From Gracilariopsis chorda (Eukaryota; Rhodophyta; Florideophyceae; Gracilariales; Gracilariaceae), in the NCBI GenBank assembly GCA_003194525.1, contig NBIV01000289.1:24672-88671 (forward strand): a DNA stretch of 64,000 nt. Reading direction: 5' to 3'. This document shows, in pieces, positions 10,515 through 20,731 of the stretch. Position 1 is the first letter of the stretch; the number at the start of each line of letters is the position of its first letter. Below the pieces are notes generated by a model. The model was not told the origin of the DNA. It saw only the letters and a list, made by a program, of their open reading frames with translations, and did not search any database. The position numbers and the translations under genes were made by a program.

Positions 10515-11153
10515 CTAACGAACGCGACCACGGCCACGACCAGGAGTCTGGGCACGGGCAGACCGCCTCGGGATCGGAGGCAAGCTCCCCTCCCTCGACG
10601 AGGCAGACCAAACCGTGGCGGGCTCGGAAACGACGACGCTGGGCGGACCGCTGGGAGGACCAGACGCCGGCGCCTGAGGCATCGGCTCATCCTCATAAAG
10701 GTCAACCCTTTCGTTCACCACCGCGGGCGCGACAGCGGATGGAGCCCCCCGACCGCCATGGGACTCCTTATATAGGTCAGTGATGGCCTGGGAAGCGATA
10801 CGCTCACCCTCCATCCGCAAGGTCAAATCGTCCAACGTGGGAGCCTCTCCGGTAGGAGGACCCGCAGTACCCTCCGGACGGGCAAGGGCAACAGCAACGG
10901 CCAACGTGGCCGGATTGTTCGAGGCCATTTCGGGATCGTAGGCTTCAGCTTCCATAAAGAGGTGGCCATACAGTTCCAACGACCGAACCGAGTGGACGCG
11001 GATACTCTCCAGGAGACGCATCTGCTCCTCAGCAGTCCGCCTCATCATCTGACCGAACGGACGGCGAGCGAATGCATACCCAGGCAACGACCGCCACGGC
11101 GCGGTTATAAACGCCCGTACGGACAATAACCGGGTTAATGCAGCCCCGCCCAT
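10515..11153 (-). CDS. Antisense ORF inside element B, 212 aa, unknown function
   Basis: Lies between pol and the 3' LTR in the orientation opposite to gag-pol. It has an ATG at 11151-11153, a stop at 10515-10517 and an AATAAA 26 nt further on. The first two thirds are predicted mostly helical with charged residues (for example RRTAEEQMRLLESIRVHSVR); the last third is Pro/Ala/Ser-rich and ends in an Arg/Gly-rich tail (GRGRGRVR). I do not recognise the family. Antisense ORFs in this position are known in some plant Ty3/gypsy lineages; similarity to those is not claimed. No TATA box was seen upstream on the minus strand, so its promoter is unclear. Confidence 0.55.
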   Translation of the reverse strand: MGGAALTRLLSVRAFITAPWRSLPGYAFARRPFGQMMRRTAEEQMRLLESIRVHSVRSLELYGHLFMEAEAYDPEMASNNPATLAVAVALARPEGTAGPPTGEAPTLDDLTLRMEGERIASQAITDLYKESHGGRGAPSAVAPAVVNERVDLYEDEPMPQAPASGPPSGPPSVVVSEPATVWSASSREGSLPPIPRRSARAQTPGRGRGRVR

Positions 11154-11766
11154 GCCACCTCGCGACCCTCATAGGACGTGTACCAGGACGCCCCCTTGGC
11201 TACGGTATGCACCATCCCCCTCCAGCCGCCACGTACCCCCGGTACCTCTGTCCACGCCGGGCAGTAAGTGGACGTTGGGACTGTCGGAACACTGCGCCGT
11301 CGCAACCGCTTGGAAGGTAATGGCTCATACCGACGGGAACACGACGCCCGCCCTGGAACCCGACCGCTCTCCGATCTCCGCCCACCTCGCAACTGGCCAA
11401 AGGCCTCAAGACCAAGACCGTTCGGGAGAAACTGACATATTCTCCCCCCGGCCTGGGCAGGCCACTTCGGTGCGCCCGCGCCTATCGCGCGTGGCTCGGC
11501 GCCTGGGCATGCTGTGCTGTTCCTACACGGCGATGCTACCCCCTAAAGTGTGCGGTGCATTCCGCTATTGGGAGAAGGCGGCGCGAACCGCTTGATGGAA
11601 AGGGCGGGGCGTCCCGCCATTCGGTATGATGGCGCGCCACTCGCCAATGGATTTCGGCATTCAACCGAACGGTCGACAAAGGCGTACCTCCTGACCGAAT
11701 TGCACTTACCTCCGCCATCGCGACCGACCGGACGTGGGCGCGCTACGAGGACGTGGCGCGAACTAA
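11154..11766. other. Element B region upstream of the 3' LTR
   Basis: About 610 bp between the start of the antisense ORF and the polypurine tract. Open frames exist on both strands but none shows a motif or convincing codon pattern. It would hold any promoter of the antisense ORF. Confidence 0.5.
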
Positions 11767-11777
11767 GAAGGGAGGTA
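11767..11777 (+). promoter_or_regulatory. Element B polypurine tract
   Basis: GAAGGGAGGTA immediately precedes the TG of the 3' LTR. This is the expected position and composition of the plus-strand primer, although the penultimate T interrupts the purine run. Confidence 0.65.
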
Positions 11778-12385
11778 TGTGGAATAGCGGACGTGCGGGT
11801 AAGGTGGGGAATGCGAGTAACCGAGCGGATGACGGACCGGGAATCGGACAGGTTTTACACGTGCGTGCTTATGCACATGATCAGAACGCGTACCGAGATT
11901 TTCCGTGCGGTACACTAATTTTTAGTATTTCTAGCTAGGGTAGTATTAGTGACCCATGTGCGGCCGACGGGCCTGCACCTCGGGGCCCATTACAGTGCCC
12001 TCGAGGTGAGCCACTAGGGCCTGGGCTAGTATATAGGTACCACTACGGTCACTACCCCTTTTCGAGTAAAGCCAGACGTTCCTTGACCAAGTCTACGAGC
12101 ACCTACTTCTAGTTCGCGATACAGACGGCGCACTAGGTAGCGCAGCTAGTCCGACCGGTCACCACTAGTGGTACACGACCACCAACACCCAACGCGTGCA
12201 CACTGGCCACGCCTGGCGCAGTTGTCCGTCCGGTTCCACCGCCCTCGCCCGACGTCTCCTGACCGACCGCTTCGGATCCTTGAGCCCATCCTCCGTCCGG
12301 GCTTCCTAGGAAACTACACCCACCAACCGCTGAAGCCTCGACCGACCGGTTGGCACCTCTCATTTAAGCACTACGCTTCCCCACA
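11778..12385 (+). repeat. Element B 3' LTR, 608 bp
   Basis: Same length as the 5' LTR and identical except for four substitutions that I could find by eye. Followed directly by AAGGA. Confidence 0.96.
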
Positions 12386-12390
12386 AAGGA
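12386..12390. repeat. Target-site duplication of element B, right copy (AAGGA)
   Basis: Matches 3152-3156 exactly. It lies within the RT coding frame of element A. Confidence 0.95.
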
Positions 12391-13242
12391 GCGTAGTTCC
12401 GTTTGAGTGGCGGGTTCCTTCACTTGACGGAGCGACTTAACTCGGGCTTCCTCGATCATCACACGCCCAGGGCGGATTATGTGGCCCAGATACTTCACTG
12501 TATCTGTAAAGAACTCACATTTCCTCAACTTGAGAGTAACTCCAGCTTCACGTAGCGTGGCCATGATATCTCTCACGTGTGTGAGGTGGTCATCCAGATT
12601 ATCTGAGAATACTATGATATCGTCCAGGTAGACGAGGCATGTACGCCATTTGAAGTGAGCCAGTAGTATGTCGATAGCACGCTGGAAAGTAGCGGGAGCA
12701 TTGGTCAAACCAAAAGGCATCCGTTTGAAACGGTAGAGTCCGGAGTGACAGACAAAAGTAGTCTTGTCGCGGTCCTGTTCCCTGACGGGCACCTGCCAGT
12801 ATCCCCAATTGGCGTCTAGAGCCGTGAAAACGGTAGCATTTCCCAGTGAATCGATGTACTCATCCATTCGTGGGATCGGGTACACATCCTTGATGGTTAC
12901 GGCGTTCAGTCGACGGTAGTCGACGCAAAAGCGCCAGGATCCATCCTGTTTCGGGGCCAGTACCACAGGGGATGCCCACGGCGACTGAGCCGGTTCTATT
13001 ACTCCAGCTCGGAGCATCTTTTCCACTTGGAATTCTTCCTCTTCTCGAGCTTTAGGGCCTGCCCTATAGGGGTGCTGAGCGATCGGCCTGGTATCAGGTA
13101 GCAAGTCAATCCGGTGCTCCGTTGTAGTAATCTCCCCTAGGGAGCCATCCCACATCGTGGTGAAATTCCGTAGCATCTCACGGAGACGTTCACGGTGCGA
13201 TTCCGGCACATGACCGAGGTCAAGTTCCTCGAGTTCTTTCAC
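12391..13242 (-). pseudogene. Element A reverse transcriptase, 5' half of split gene
   Basis: Ty3-type RT from the N-terminal fingers to the thumb: the FCVDYRRLNA segment, the ALDANWGYWQ segment and the catalytic LVYLDDIIVFS (near 12618-12650). The frame runs to the insertion point of element B and resumes at 3156. Upstream it abuts the protease frame: the protease ends in TGA at 13239-13241 and the RT frame overlaps it by a few nucleotides, so a frame change separates them. A GTG at 13240-13242 is not a likely real start. Confidence 0.88.
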
Positions 13243-14340
13243 GGATCAATCCGGTCGTAACTCGTTGGAACCGGCTTAGCATCCGAGCATTTCGGCATTT
13301 GGAGGGCAGTGTCCTCCCACTCCTTAGAGTGAACGAGACCGAGCACATCTGCGGCGGCCATTCTCGTGGGAACCATCGCGGTGGGGTGGGGCATTACCGA
13401 ACCAATGACTTGGTTTTTCACCAGTGACTGGGGCGTAGAGCCTAGATTGGCGACCAGCACGTTGAATGGTTTGTCGGGCTCAATTTGAGCTACTTCGTTC
13501 GCCACGGGGAGTTGATACCTATCATATAAGGATGAAAAGGGTTGAATTATTCGTAAACCGTGTTGACGGGAAGTGACTCGTACCCAAACTTGGGATTCCG
13601 GTGGAAGTTGGACAGACGCGGCAACGCGGAGCTTTTTAGAGTCCCGGGAAGCCGGTGGGGGTTCCGGCGCAGCAGGTAATGGAACGTGCTTCTTCGAGGC
13701 ACGTCGTAGAGGACGACGTACGATCGGAACGGAGGAGCCGTCTTCCATTTCCACAGGTCTTAGACGGGGCCTGATGGCATCGACGAATCTGTCACAGAAG
13801 TCGCATCCCATGATCAAAGGGGCGGCAAGTTTCCGACAAACAATACAGTTGAGTTTCACAAGAAAGGAGCCAAGGCGCACGACCAGGTCGATTGTCCCAA
13901 CCGTTGATAACGGGTTATCATTCGCATCCGCGACATCCGGTATCACGCCTTGGCGGATCTGACACTGCAATGACGGTGGCAGGAGCAACTCAACGATGAA
14001 GTTTGGGCCTGCACATGTGTCCAAAACAGTGAGAACTCGCACCATAAACTGGGTGGAAAGGCCAAGGTGAGCATATACCTTGTAGTTTCTCTTGGCCATT
14101 ACCAAAACTCTGTCCGGGAACCGGTTGTTTCGAACACGTTTCCACGGTCGACGCAGAACACTAAAGTGTTCAGAGTTCACGTCTGAGACGGTCTGTTTCC
14201 TAGTAAGGATTTTGACCGGGGAGCGAGGCAGTGACGCCTCGGGCACCTTCAACCTCAACTCTGAGGGCGCCTCTCCCGTAGGTAAGACTCCTGAATCAGT
14301 TTTCCTGAGCCCGTTCCGCCTGAGGCGGGGTCTCAGAGTT
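13239..14340 (-). pseudogene. Element A protease domain, catalytic triad changed
   Basis: Retroviral-type aspartic protease region in the +1 frame relative to gag, open from the gag stop. The active-site segment reads VLDTCAGPN where element B and the family have DTG; a single GGT to TGT change would convert Gly to Cys. The flap and second half (GSFLVKLNCIV, then LIMGCDFCDRF) resemble the corresponding parts of element B. No ATG is expected because translation would come from a shift at the end of gag. Confidence 0.8.
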
Positions 14341-16410
14341 CTAAACCACTAGCAGTGGAGCGCTAGCGGGGGTGTCTTGTCGAACAAGACGGAGGTTAGT
14401 GACCTGCTCAGCAGTGGAAAGAAACGCGTGTCGCGGGTTCGTATCCGGGATATTCCGGGGGGAGTCCGTCTTCGCCCGTAAGTACGATGCAATCGGAATG
14501 GTCTGCTTCTCCGCTGGAGTAAGGGCTTCATAGTTACTGATCACTCGGGTTACTTCTCTCAAAGTGAGGATGCAGTCCGGTGAAATGTGAGCGTGTTCGT
14601 AACATATTTGGCATATGACTCCGGAGCGGGGGGGCGGCTGACCGGAACGAGCATCCGTGTGTCTCACCGCTGGGCGGGTATCATTCCATCCGGGACGACT
14701 CTGCCGGAGGGCACCATTCGAATAGGGGATGCGAGGTCCGTGAACACGGGGTCCGTCAACATACAGCAGGGAATTCTCCTGAGCTGTGTCGTAGGACGCA
14801 TCCGTCGTGGACGGCAGTTCCGTTGTCGGAATAGACTGAGCACCGGCCTGAGCGAGGTACACGTTATCGTAGTCCCTTGAAGGGCGTCCACTCGCTGCTA
14901 GCGATAAAGATGGTGAACTGGCTTCCATGATCAACGCCTTGGCGGGACGAGACTTCGATTCAGGGATACGAGCTCGAAGTGCATCACCTTCCGCTTGCGC
15001 GTGTCGAATCAACTCCAGGTAGGTGGTGTTACGACGATCCTCCCGATATCGGGCCACCAGCGTACGGATTGCCGGATACAATCCATCGATGTACATGGTG
15101 CAGCGCTCTCCAGAGGAGTAAACATTGCCACACCTGTGGAAAGCCTTATTAAGGCGTACCGAGAATTCGGTTTCCGTCTCTCCAGATTTCTGGCGGGTAT
15201 CGCGTAAAGCGAGAATAGCCGCTTGAATAGCGTTGTTCGTCGCGTAGGATTGCAAGAGGTACTGAACCGCTTCCGGCCAGCACGTTACACCTCCTTCGGA
15301 GGCTCGGGAAGAACCTCTTACAGAGTTGTATTGATCCTCGGCGAGGCCACGTACAAAATACGGTAGGGCAATAAACGCCTGTCCTTCGTTCATACCAAGT
15401 ATGTCCACTTCGGAAACGAACCTTCCGAGGAAGTGTAACACCAATATGGGATCCTCTCCAGAAAAGGACTGGTTACGAAGGGAAAGCTGCATACGCTTTA
15501 TGCAGTCCTTCACCTTACCCGTACGACGGGGTGTACGATCCAATGAGGAGTCCTCAAGCCGATAATATCGGTACGATACCAACCTCTTGTAGAGGGGATT
15601 AGTACATTTGAGCTCCCTCAATCCTAAGTGTTTCCTTCCCTTCCTCCGGGGGCAAATCACACCTTGGGTGGAAGAAGACCGTTTAGAATGGGACGGGCGT
15701 CGGCGACGATCATCGTCCGACGAAGAATCCGACGACACCGAACCATCAGAATGGTGAGAATCCTGTGAAGACAGGGAGGAATCCGACGAGTCTGTATCAT
15801 GCTTGGGCTGCTTCTTACGAGTGCGGCGGGTAGAATCTTTCATCTCGCGCTTCGCTTTTTGCGAGACAGCAGCGGCCTCCCCCGGGATGTTGTCATCCAT
15901 CAAGATAGTTTGCTCCAACGTCCTCAGACGGGCACTGACACCATCAAATCGGGTTTCCACATTCTCAACACAGTTGGAAGGACCACCAAAACATTCCAAC
16001 ACAGTGTTGACATCCGCCCTTAAGAGGCGAATGTCCTCAGCCAAATCCTTCATAGAAGAGGTATCAAACCTGACACGCAGGACTTCAAACTCCTCCACGA
16101 GGGTATTGTGTGCTTCACGCATCTCCTCAAGCTGCGCTTGGACACTAGGGGGGGCGTCGGTATCGGGTTCTCCCCTCCGGGGTGCAGCTACATCGGCAGA
16201 AGCCGGGTCAACACCAGAGTTGGGAGCGTCCTTCAACGCCTTAGGCGGGGGTTTCTGGGCTCTCGACGAGTCTTGGCCCTTCGACTTGCCTTTCAAGGTG
16301 GCACGTCGAGGGTGGCCAGCGGGGACCTTCGAGATCTCTGCCTGTTCCACGTCACTGACGGAACGACTCCGCGTGACAACGGGTTCGGCGGAGGATGGTT
16401 GCCGAGACAT
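14341..16410 (-). CDS. Element A Gag, 689 aa
   Basis: ATG at 16408-16410 is the first ATG in the frame. Resembles element B Gag in layout: a low-complexity N-terminus, an acidic/Ser-rich block with basic patches (about residues 190-275), a helical capsid-like core, and a C-terminal zinc knuckle. The knuckle is a regular CX2CX4HX4C (CQIC...H...C, near 14573-14614) and would bind RNA in the nucleocapsid. The frame is uninterrupted although the downstream pol is decayed. It ends GTG GTT TAG, and the pol frame opens within those last codons in +1. Confidence 0.88.
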   Translation of the reverse strand: MSRQPSSAEPVVTRSRSVSDVEQAEISKVPAGHPRRATLKGKSKGQDSSRAQKPPPKALKDAPNSGVDPASADVAAPRRGEPDTDAPPSVQAQLEEMREAHNTLVEEFEVLRVRFDTSSMKDLAEDIRLLRADVNTVLECFGGPSNCVENVETRFDGVSARLRTLEQTILMDDNIPGEAAAVSQKAKREMKDSTRRTRKKQPKHDTDSSDSSLSSQDSHHSDGSVSSDSSSDDDRRRRPSHSKRSSSTQGVICPRRKGRKHLGLRELKCTNPLYKRLVSYRYYRLEDSSLDRTPRRTGKVKDCIKRMQLSLRNQSFSGEDPILVLHFLGRFVSEVDILGMNEGQAFIALPYFVRGLAEDQYNSVRGSSRASEGGVTCWPEAVQYLLQSYATNNAIQAAILALRDTRQKSGETETEFSVRLNKAFHRCGNVYSSGERCTMYIDGLYPAIRTLVARYREDRRNTTYLELIRHAQAEGDALRARIPESKSRPAKALIMEASSPSLSLAASGRPSRDYDNVYLAQAGAQSIPTTELPSTTDASYDTAQENSLLYVDGPRVHGPRIPYSNGALRQSRPGWNDTRPAVRHTDARSGQPPPRSGVICQICYEHAHISPDCILTLREVTRVISNYEALTPAEKQTIPIASYLRAKTDSPRNIPDTNPRHAFLSTAEQVTNLRLVRQDTPASAPLLVV

Positions 16411-16504
16411 GTGTAGACCAAAAACTCCCACGAAGTGGTAAGAAACCAAAAGTTTGGACAGTGAATCTCCGAGGAGAGGTAATACAAAACCTAACCGTTT
16501 CCGA

Positions 16505-16522
16505 TTCTAGGTCGGGAGACCA
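16505..16522 (-). promoter_or_regulatory. Element A primer-binding site, same tRNA as element B
   Basis: On the minus strand this reads TGGTCTCCCGACCTAGAA, identical over 18 nt to the site of element B. The match to a plausible tRNA-Tyr T-loop can be extended by about three more bases here. It separates the 5' LTR from gag. Confidence 0.85.
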
Positions 16523-16525
16523 CTT

Positions 16526-17391
16526 TGTAGTGCAATACCCGCAAGCGGGACAACACACGAAGACGTTCGGAATCTTCCCCTCTGGAGGATAACACAGCGA
16601 ACGGAGCCTCTCCGGATGAGCACGACGAAGTCGGGTTGTAAAGCCGAGGCTCACCCTCACGCCAAGCGGGGAGAGTTGAAACGGTAGGATTAGGATCACC
16701 ACGAATGGGAAAACAGCCCTTCCAAGGAGTACGAGTCCACGTAAGTGGGGGAAGACGTCACGGGATACCGGCACGAGAGACACGCGTCAGCGGTGACGAG
16801 CAACCACACAAAGGGGTAGAAACCACGAGAGTGGGGTAAGGGAAATAAGGGGGATGCCCGATTGGGGGCGACGGGGGTGTGGGCCAACGGGAACACGAAA
16901 AAAAAGGTACAAAGGAACCCTATACAGGGGCGAGAACACGGCGGTGGTGAATTAGGTGACAAGTGCCCAAGGCGGTGATACTCCTAGTGACGCAGGGTGG
17001 ATAGGTCTACCGTTAGTAACGCGGCTTTACCTCCGAGAAGTGTAGAAGACTCGCGAAAGCGGAAAAGACTTAGAGCCAAGAACCATGGTTGGGAAAGTTT
17101 ACTCAGTGTCAGGGCGAGGTCGCCGAGCCACTATATAGTGTAGTAATCTCCCTACTGTAGCGTAGATAAATAATAAATAATAAATATATGTTAACTAAAT
17201 GTCCACACCGTGGTGCCAACCTCCTGTTGACTATCCGTGTCACACGTGGTCCACTCACGCCTTGGGCGGCACACGGTGCATGCACAGGTGTGCACCTGGC
17301 GCACAGTGCGGATCCGCAGAGGGCTGAGACACCCGCTAATAGCGGTAGTAATCATAAACACGCGAAAGCGGCAAAAACACCAAAGTCCACA
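16526..17391 (-). repeat. Element A 5' LTR (outer boundary tentative)
   Basis: The inner end is fixed by the primer-binding site three bases away: on the minus strand the LTR ends ...CACTACA. The outer end is inferred from a minus-strand TGTGGACTTT at 17391, which resembles the TGTGGAATAG start of element B. A minus-strand TATATAG near 17150 would be the promoter core. The matching 3' LTR is outside the window, so neither length nor target duplication can be confirmed. CGCGAAAGCGG occurs twice, near 17052 and 17361. Confidence 0.55.
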
Positions 17392-17512
17392 GGGCATCGC
17401 TGAGTCTTCCTCCTTGAGGATTGCACTTCACGATTGAACCAAACAAGAGCTCATCAGATCACCAAAGACTGAAGAAGAATTTAATGAAACATATCACTCA
17501 AGCATATTAATA

Positions 17513-18525
17513 TCAATCAATGAGTACCTCGATTCCTACTTTGCTGGATGTCGAATTGCGAGGAGTTCTGATCAGGTCACCGGAAATAGCACTGCCATTA
17601 TTACTCGCGAGAGTGTTCGGGTTGTTCCAATCGTTACTACCTTTTGGAGTATCCAACCTCTTCATCAGACTTTTTTCTACCCTTGCGAGTATTTTCTCTT
17701 TTAAATCTTCCGATATGTTTGTGCTTAAAAGCGACAGCTGATGGCGTTCTTCTTCTCGGGCGTCCTTCATTAAAAGATACTGCTGCTTATGGTGGTTCGT
17801 TACCATTATACTTTCCAATTGTTTTTTCTTAATACTGTTGCTCTCGAACGAGGCTTCACTGAGGCGCTTTATACCACGTGCTCCTTCATCTACCGATGCA
17901 ATTAAGTGTGCCTCCAGCTTGGCTTTCTTGGTACCAATCGGGCGAGAGTCATTCTTTTTCGCCACACAGTTGGTCGAATTGGTTTCACATTCCGTTTTAA
18001 CACCAGCACTGTCAATGTTTTTATCCTTGCCAACTTCATCCATTTGTTCTACATTTTCAACTGGTTTTGCGAAACCTTCCATTTCTGCACACAACGGAAC
18101 ATTAAAATCCTCCTTAACACTAGCGAGGTTCTGTGTACTTTGCCATACATCTAAATGCAATTTTCCTTCTGTCATCCACTCCCACACCTTGACATACTTA
18201 ACTTTTGGTCCGATTGGGACCCCTGCGCTTCGGTCGAAGGCACGATACACTTCGGCGATAGCTATCATTTCATTATAAAGACCGGTGACTGCTCTAATGA
18301 TATCAGAATGCGATGGATTTCCAGTAACCTTTGCAGATAAAACTTTCTGGTAACATCCTTCAAACTTCAGCACGTAACGCTTGACGTTTTTGTAATGCGC
18401 AAAAACTGCAAGTCCAGTTCTTGAGAAAGTATTGGGATGAAATGTGTCATCTTTGCGAATTTGTTCCTTCAGAATAGTGTTGTACTTTTTTCTATCGTTT
18501 TGTGAAAGATAGAAGCCTTTTGAGC
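17513..18525 (-). pseudogene. Possible SANT/NAM-associated-like protein, 5' end unclear
   Basis: A minus-strand frame is open for about 337 codons but lacks an ATG near its start; a TAA lies directly upstream. The first part (HYKNVKRYVLKFEGCYQKV, then DIIRAVTGLYNEM) recalls the segment after the SANT/trihelix domain in NAM-associated and PIF/Harbinger-associated proteins. The rest is Lys/Glu-rich and likely coiled (MKDAREEERHQLSLL, LKEKILARVEKSLMKRL). Upstream, a CAG|GTAATG donor-like site follows a short ATG-initiated frame (ATG at 18596-18598), so a missing first exon is possible. It lies next to the LTR of element A and may be a transposon remnant. Family assignment is weak. Confidence 0.4.
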
Positions 18526-19627
18526 ATTACCTGCAATTGGGTCTTGGGAAGCCGACAAAAATGCTTTTGCTGCCATCAGTGACTCTTCTGCCGTCCATTA
18601 CTAACCTGATCCCATGTTTGAGTAGGGAAAGTATAAGTCGTGAAGAAGTTTGGATAGAAGCGAAAAATCGTCCTTGTCGTTATAAAGATAGGTTTTTTGG
18701 CGCCAAGTTGTTGAATTTTGCGTCATGCTGTTAATTGGCCGGAAAAAGTGACGGCAGCAGACATTGGCAGACAGAGTTGTCTATGATTTGCTTCGTTTGG
18801 GATGTGGTTGCGATTTCGTGTGAGTCTAGCGGCTTGCGTATGCAAGGCTGCCGTCCATTGATTCGATGAAACTCAAACCAATATTGGGAACCATTCTGCT
18901 CAGTTTGGTTGAGATTTTTGGTTCAAATAGTTTTTTGATTTTATTGCAATCCCAGTTTTGTTGGCGGTGCGGCGGCTGGGGCACCAACGCCTTAATTTTA
19001 ATTTTTTGATTCGCCCGGTGCGTTTGCTCTACAAATCAATGTGGCTGGCGAAACGGCACCATGAACTTGCAACGATTGAAGGGCCAAGAGTCTTGGCCCA
19101 AGACTACAGTATGGAAGTTCTAGGTACGCAGAAGAGATTTTATTTGGCTGCGGAATGGGTAGCGAGCGCTTATCGCAGAAACGGCCGACGAGCCACTGCC
19201 ACTCCTTCTCTGTGCAGGAGCAGTCGGCCCGCCTTTCTTAACGATCGGCACTCGCTCCCGCACAGCTCAGCTCCGCTGCCCTGCTTTGGGCTTTCTCTTT
19301 GTTCATAATCAGTAGCCTCCTCTTACCTTGGCAGCGAAGCTCTTCGCTATGTGTTGTAACTTACAATTTGTAAGGTGTCACCCAGTACCGACAATTTCAT
19401 TATCTTCAATATCAAAGCTCCAAAGTACCGATAGTCCTGAAACCAACTTGAGAAGAGCAAACGATTCAGAATTTTGTTCCTGAGCAGAATGCTCGGGCGA
19501 GTTTGTTCTACCTGTTTGGCGGCATATTCCATCCCCGAGATCAAATGTATTTTTGGCGACGAGCACGATGGATGTGCATATGTTCTTTCGTCGTTAACGA
19601 ACGTGTTGATGAAACTGCAAACTCCTG
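18526..19627. other. Intergenic, 1.1 kb, no supported gene
   Basis: AT-richer sequence with short open frames on both strands, none with motifs. Part of it may be the promoter or first exon of the 17513-18525 ORF. Confidence 0.5.
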
Positions 19628-20731
19628 TCACCCATTGTGAGGAATATGCAGCTTCGTGCTTGGGAGGGTAAACATAGTGCTTATCACGTCGCCTTGTTCA
19701 GGAAGCGCTGAAGACACAGCCAAAGGCAAATGAGAAAGTTCCGAAATCCCAGGTAGGTTGTATACATTGGTTCTTTCAAATGCTCTGGCGTTCTTATTCG
19801 CCTCATGCCAGCGTCGGAGGTGCATCTCACGTTCCATTCTACGCTTTTGTAGCATCAGGTGTCTTTTGCGATTCGTCTTCGCATATATTTTACATTGAGC
19901 CGACGAGGGGCAACTATTCCGGCAGTGAGGACATGTCCAAACACCGTCTGGAAGGGTATCGATTACTCCTTCGTGAACTTGTTTGATGATACTCCTGTTC
20001 TTCACAGCGCTGTCCCACTGAGCCATCATCCCATGTTTGTGAAAACATTTTTGACATACTGCCTTCCGGCAAACTGATGTTACCACATTCGAACAGGGAA
20101 TAAGAAGAACTTGTTCACTTGATCGGACGCATATATGACAGAACTTCGACGGTTGGGTTATTTTCTTCTGTCGCTTCCGCGATACGCGACGCACAGAGCT
20201 TGGTTTTCTCTTCGTCCCATTCGGATGTTTTGTGTCCTTCCGGGCAATGTTGTGTCCACAGATGTCTGAAATGGTCCCGGAACGCCTCTTGCTGTACATA
20301 CTACTTTCTTTGCTAGCTGCCATATGTGTTGCAGACTGGAGGACAGACGCCGCCTCATTGACAGGTGAAGATTTAGGGCTCATGCAGACGGAGATTTCAG
20401 CACACTTTTCAGCTATCGGTGATTCAAAGCAGGATAAGAAGTCGATTGGAGCCATACCCAATGCTGAATGTAGTGCTGGGAGTGGAGGCGCGATCGGTTT
20501 CAAAAGACAGTTCTCATCTGTGCTCTCTTCAATATTCTCGAGAAAGGGAAGCGTCATTGACGAATGCGCAGTTGATGATCCAGAAGGCCCTATGCTCTGG
20601 TCGATGGATTCCACCACACTTGACAACTCATGTGTTGCATCCATGGGTGCAGTCGACGTCTCAATGAACCCAAAGGATCCATTATCGAGCGTGCCCAGAT
20701 GTTCAAAATAGAGATCTGCTTCTCCGCACAT
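19628..20731 (-). CDS. Zinc-finger protein with 4CXXC_R1 (CDCA7-like) domain, 367 aa
   Basis: Probable nuclear DNA- or chromatin-binding protein. The first ~190 residues are low-complexity and Ser-rich, followed by a basic stretch (KRKPSSVRRVSRKRQKK) that could be a nuclear localisation signal. The zinc domain then begins FCHIC, with further cysteines in IPCS, SVCRKAVCQKCF and WTCPHCRNSC; this spacing fits the zf-4CXXC_R1 domain of R1/CDCA7-type proteins. After it comes a basic helix (KIYAKTNRKRHLMLQKRRMEREM). ATG at 20729-20731. CDCA7 proteins recruit chromatin remodellers in animals and plants; that role here is inferred from the domain only. Confidence 0.7.
   Translation of the reverse strand: MCGEADLYFEHLGTLDNGSFGFIETSTAPMDATHELSSVVESIDQSIGPSGSSTAHSSMTLPFLENIEESTDENCLLKPIAPPLPALHSALGMAPIDFLSCFESPIAEKCAEISVCMSPKSSPVNEAASVLQSATHMAASKESSMYSKRRSGTISDICGHNIARKDTKHPNGTKRKPSSVRRVSRKRQKKITQPSKFCHICVRSSEQVLLIPCSNVVTSVCRKAVCQKCFHKHGMMAQWDSAVKNRSIIKQVHEGVIDTLPDGVWTCPHCRNSCPSSAQCKIYAKTNRKRHLMLQKRRMEREMHLRRWHEANKNARAFERTNVYNLPGISELSHLPLAVSSALPEQGDVISTMFTLPSTKLHIPHNG

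Larger units (their letters stand above)
3157..12385 (+). mobile_element. Inner Ty3/gypsy LTR retrotransposon B (chromovirus type), 9229 bp, nearly complete
   Basis: A complete element bounded by 608-bp TG...CA LTRs and a 5-bp AAGGA target duplication. Order: LTR, primer-binding site, gag, pol (protease, RT, RNase H, integrase, GPF module, chromodomain), an antisense ORF, polypurine tract, LTR. Pol follows gag in the -1 frame. Aligning the LTRs by eye I find four substitutions and no indels, so the insertion is recent. The single clear lesion is an in-frame TAG at 7859-7861 between RT and RNase H. The chromodomain places it with chromovirus-type Ty3/gypsy elements. Confidence 0.96.
1..17391 (-). 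mobile_element. Outer Ty3/gypsy LTR retrotransposon A, interrupted and decayed
   Basis: On the minus strand the order is 5' LTR, primer-binding site, gag, protease, reverse transcriptase, RNase H, integrase and a long C-terminal tail; this is the Ty3/gypsy order (integrase after RNase H). The element is split by element B at 3157-12385. The 3' LTR and any chromodomain lie off the left edge of the window. Several stop codons and frame changes show that this copy is no longer functional. Gag, RT and integrase clearly resemble those of element B, and the primer-binding sites match, so the two belong to related lineages. The right-hand boundary is the least certain part. Confidence 0.9.

Noticed and set aside
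11152..11595. 147-codon plus-strand frame upstream of the 3' LTR of B
   Set aside because: No motif, Pro/Arg-rich by composition, overlaps the start of the antisense ORF; not supported as a gene.
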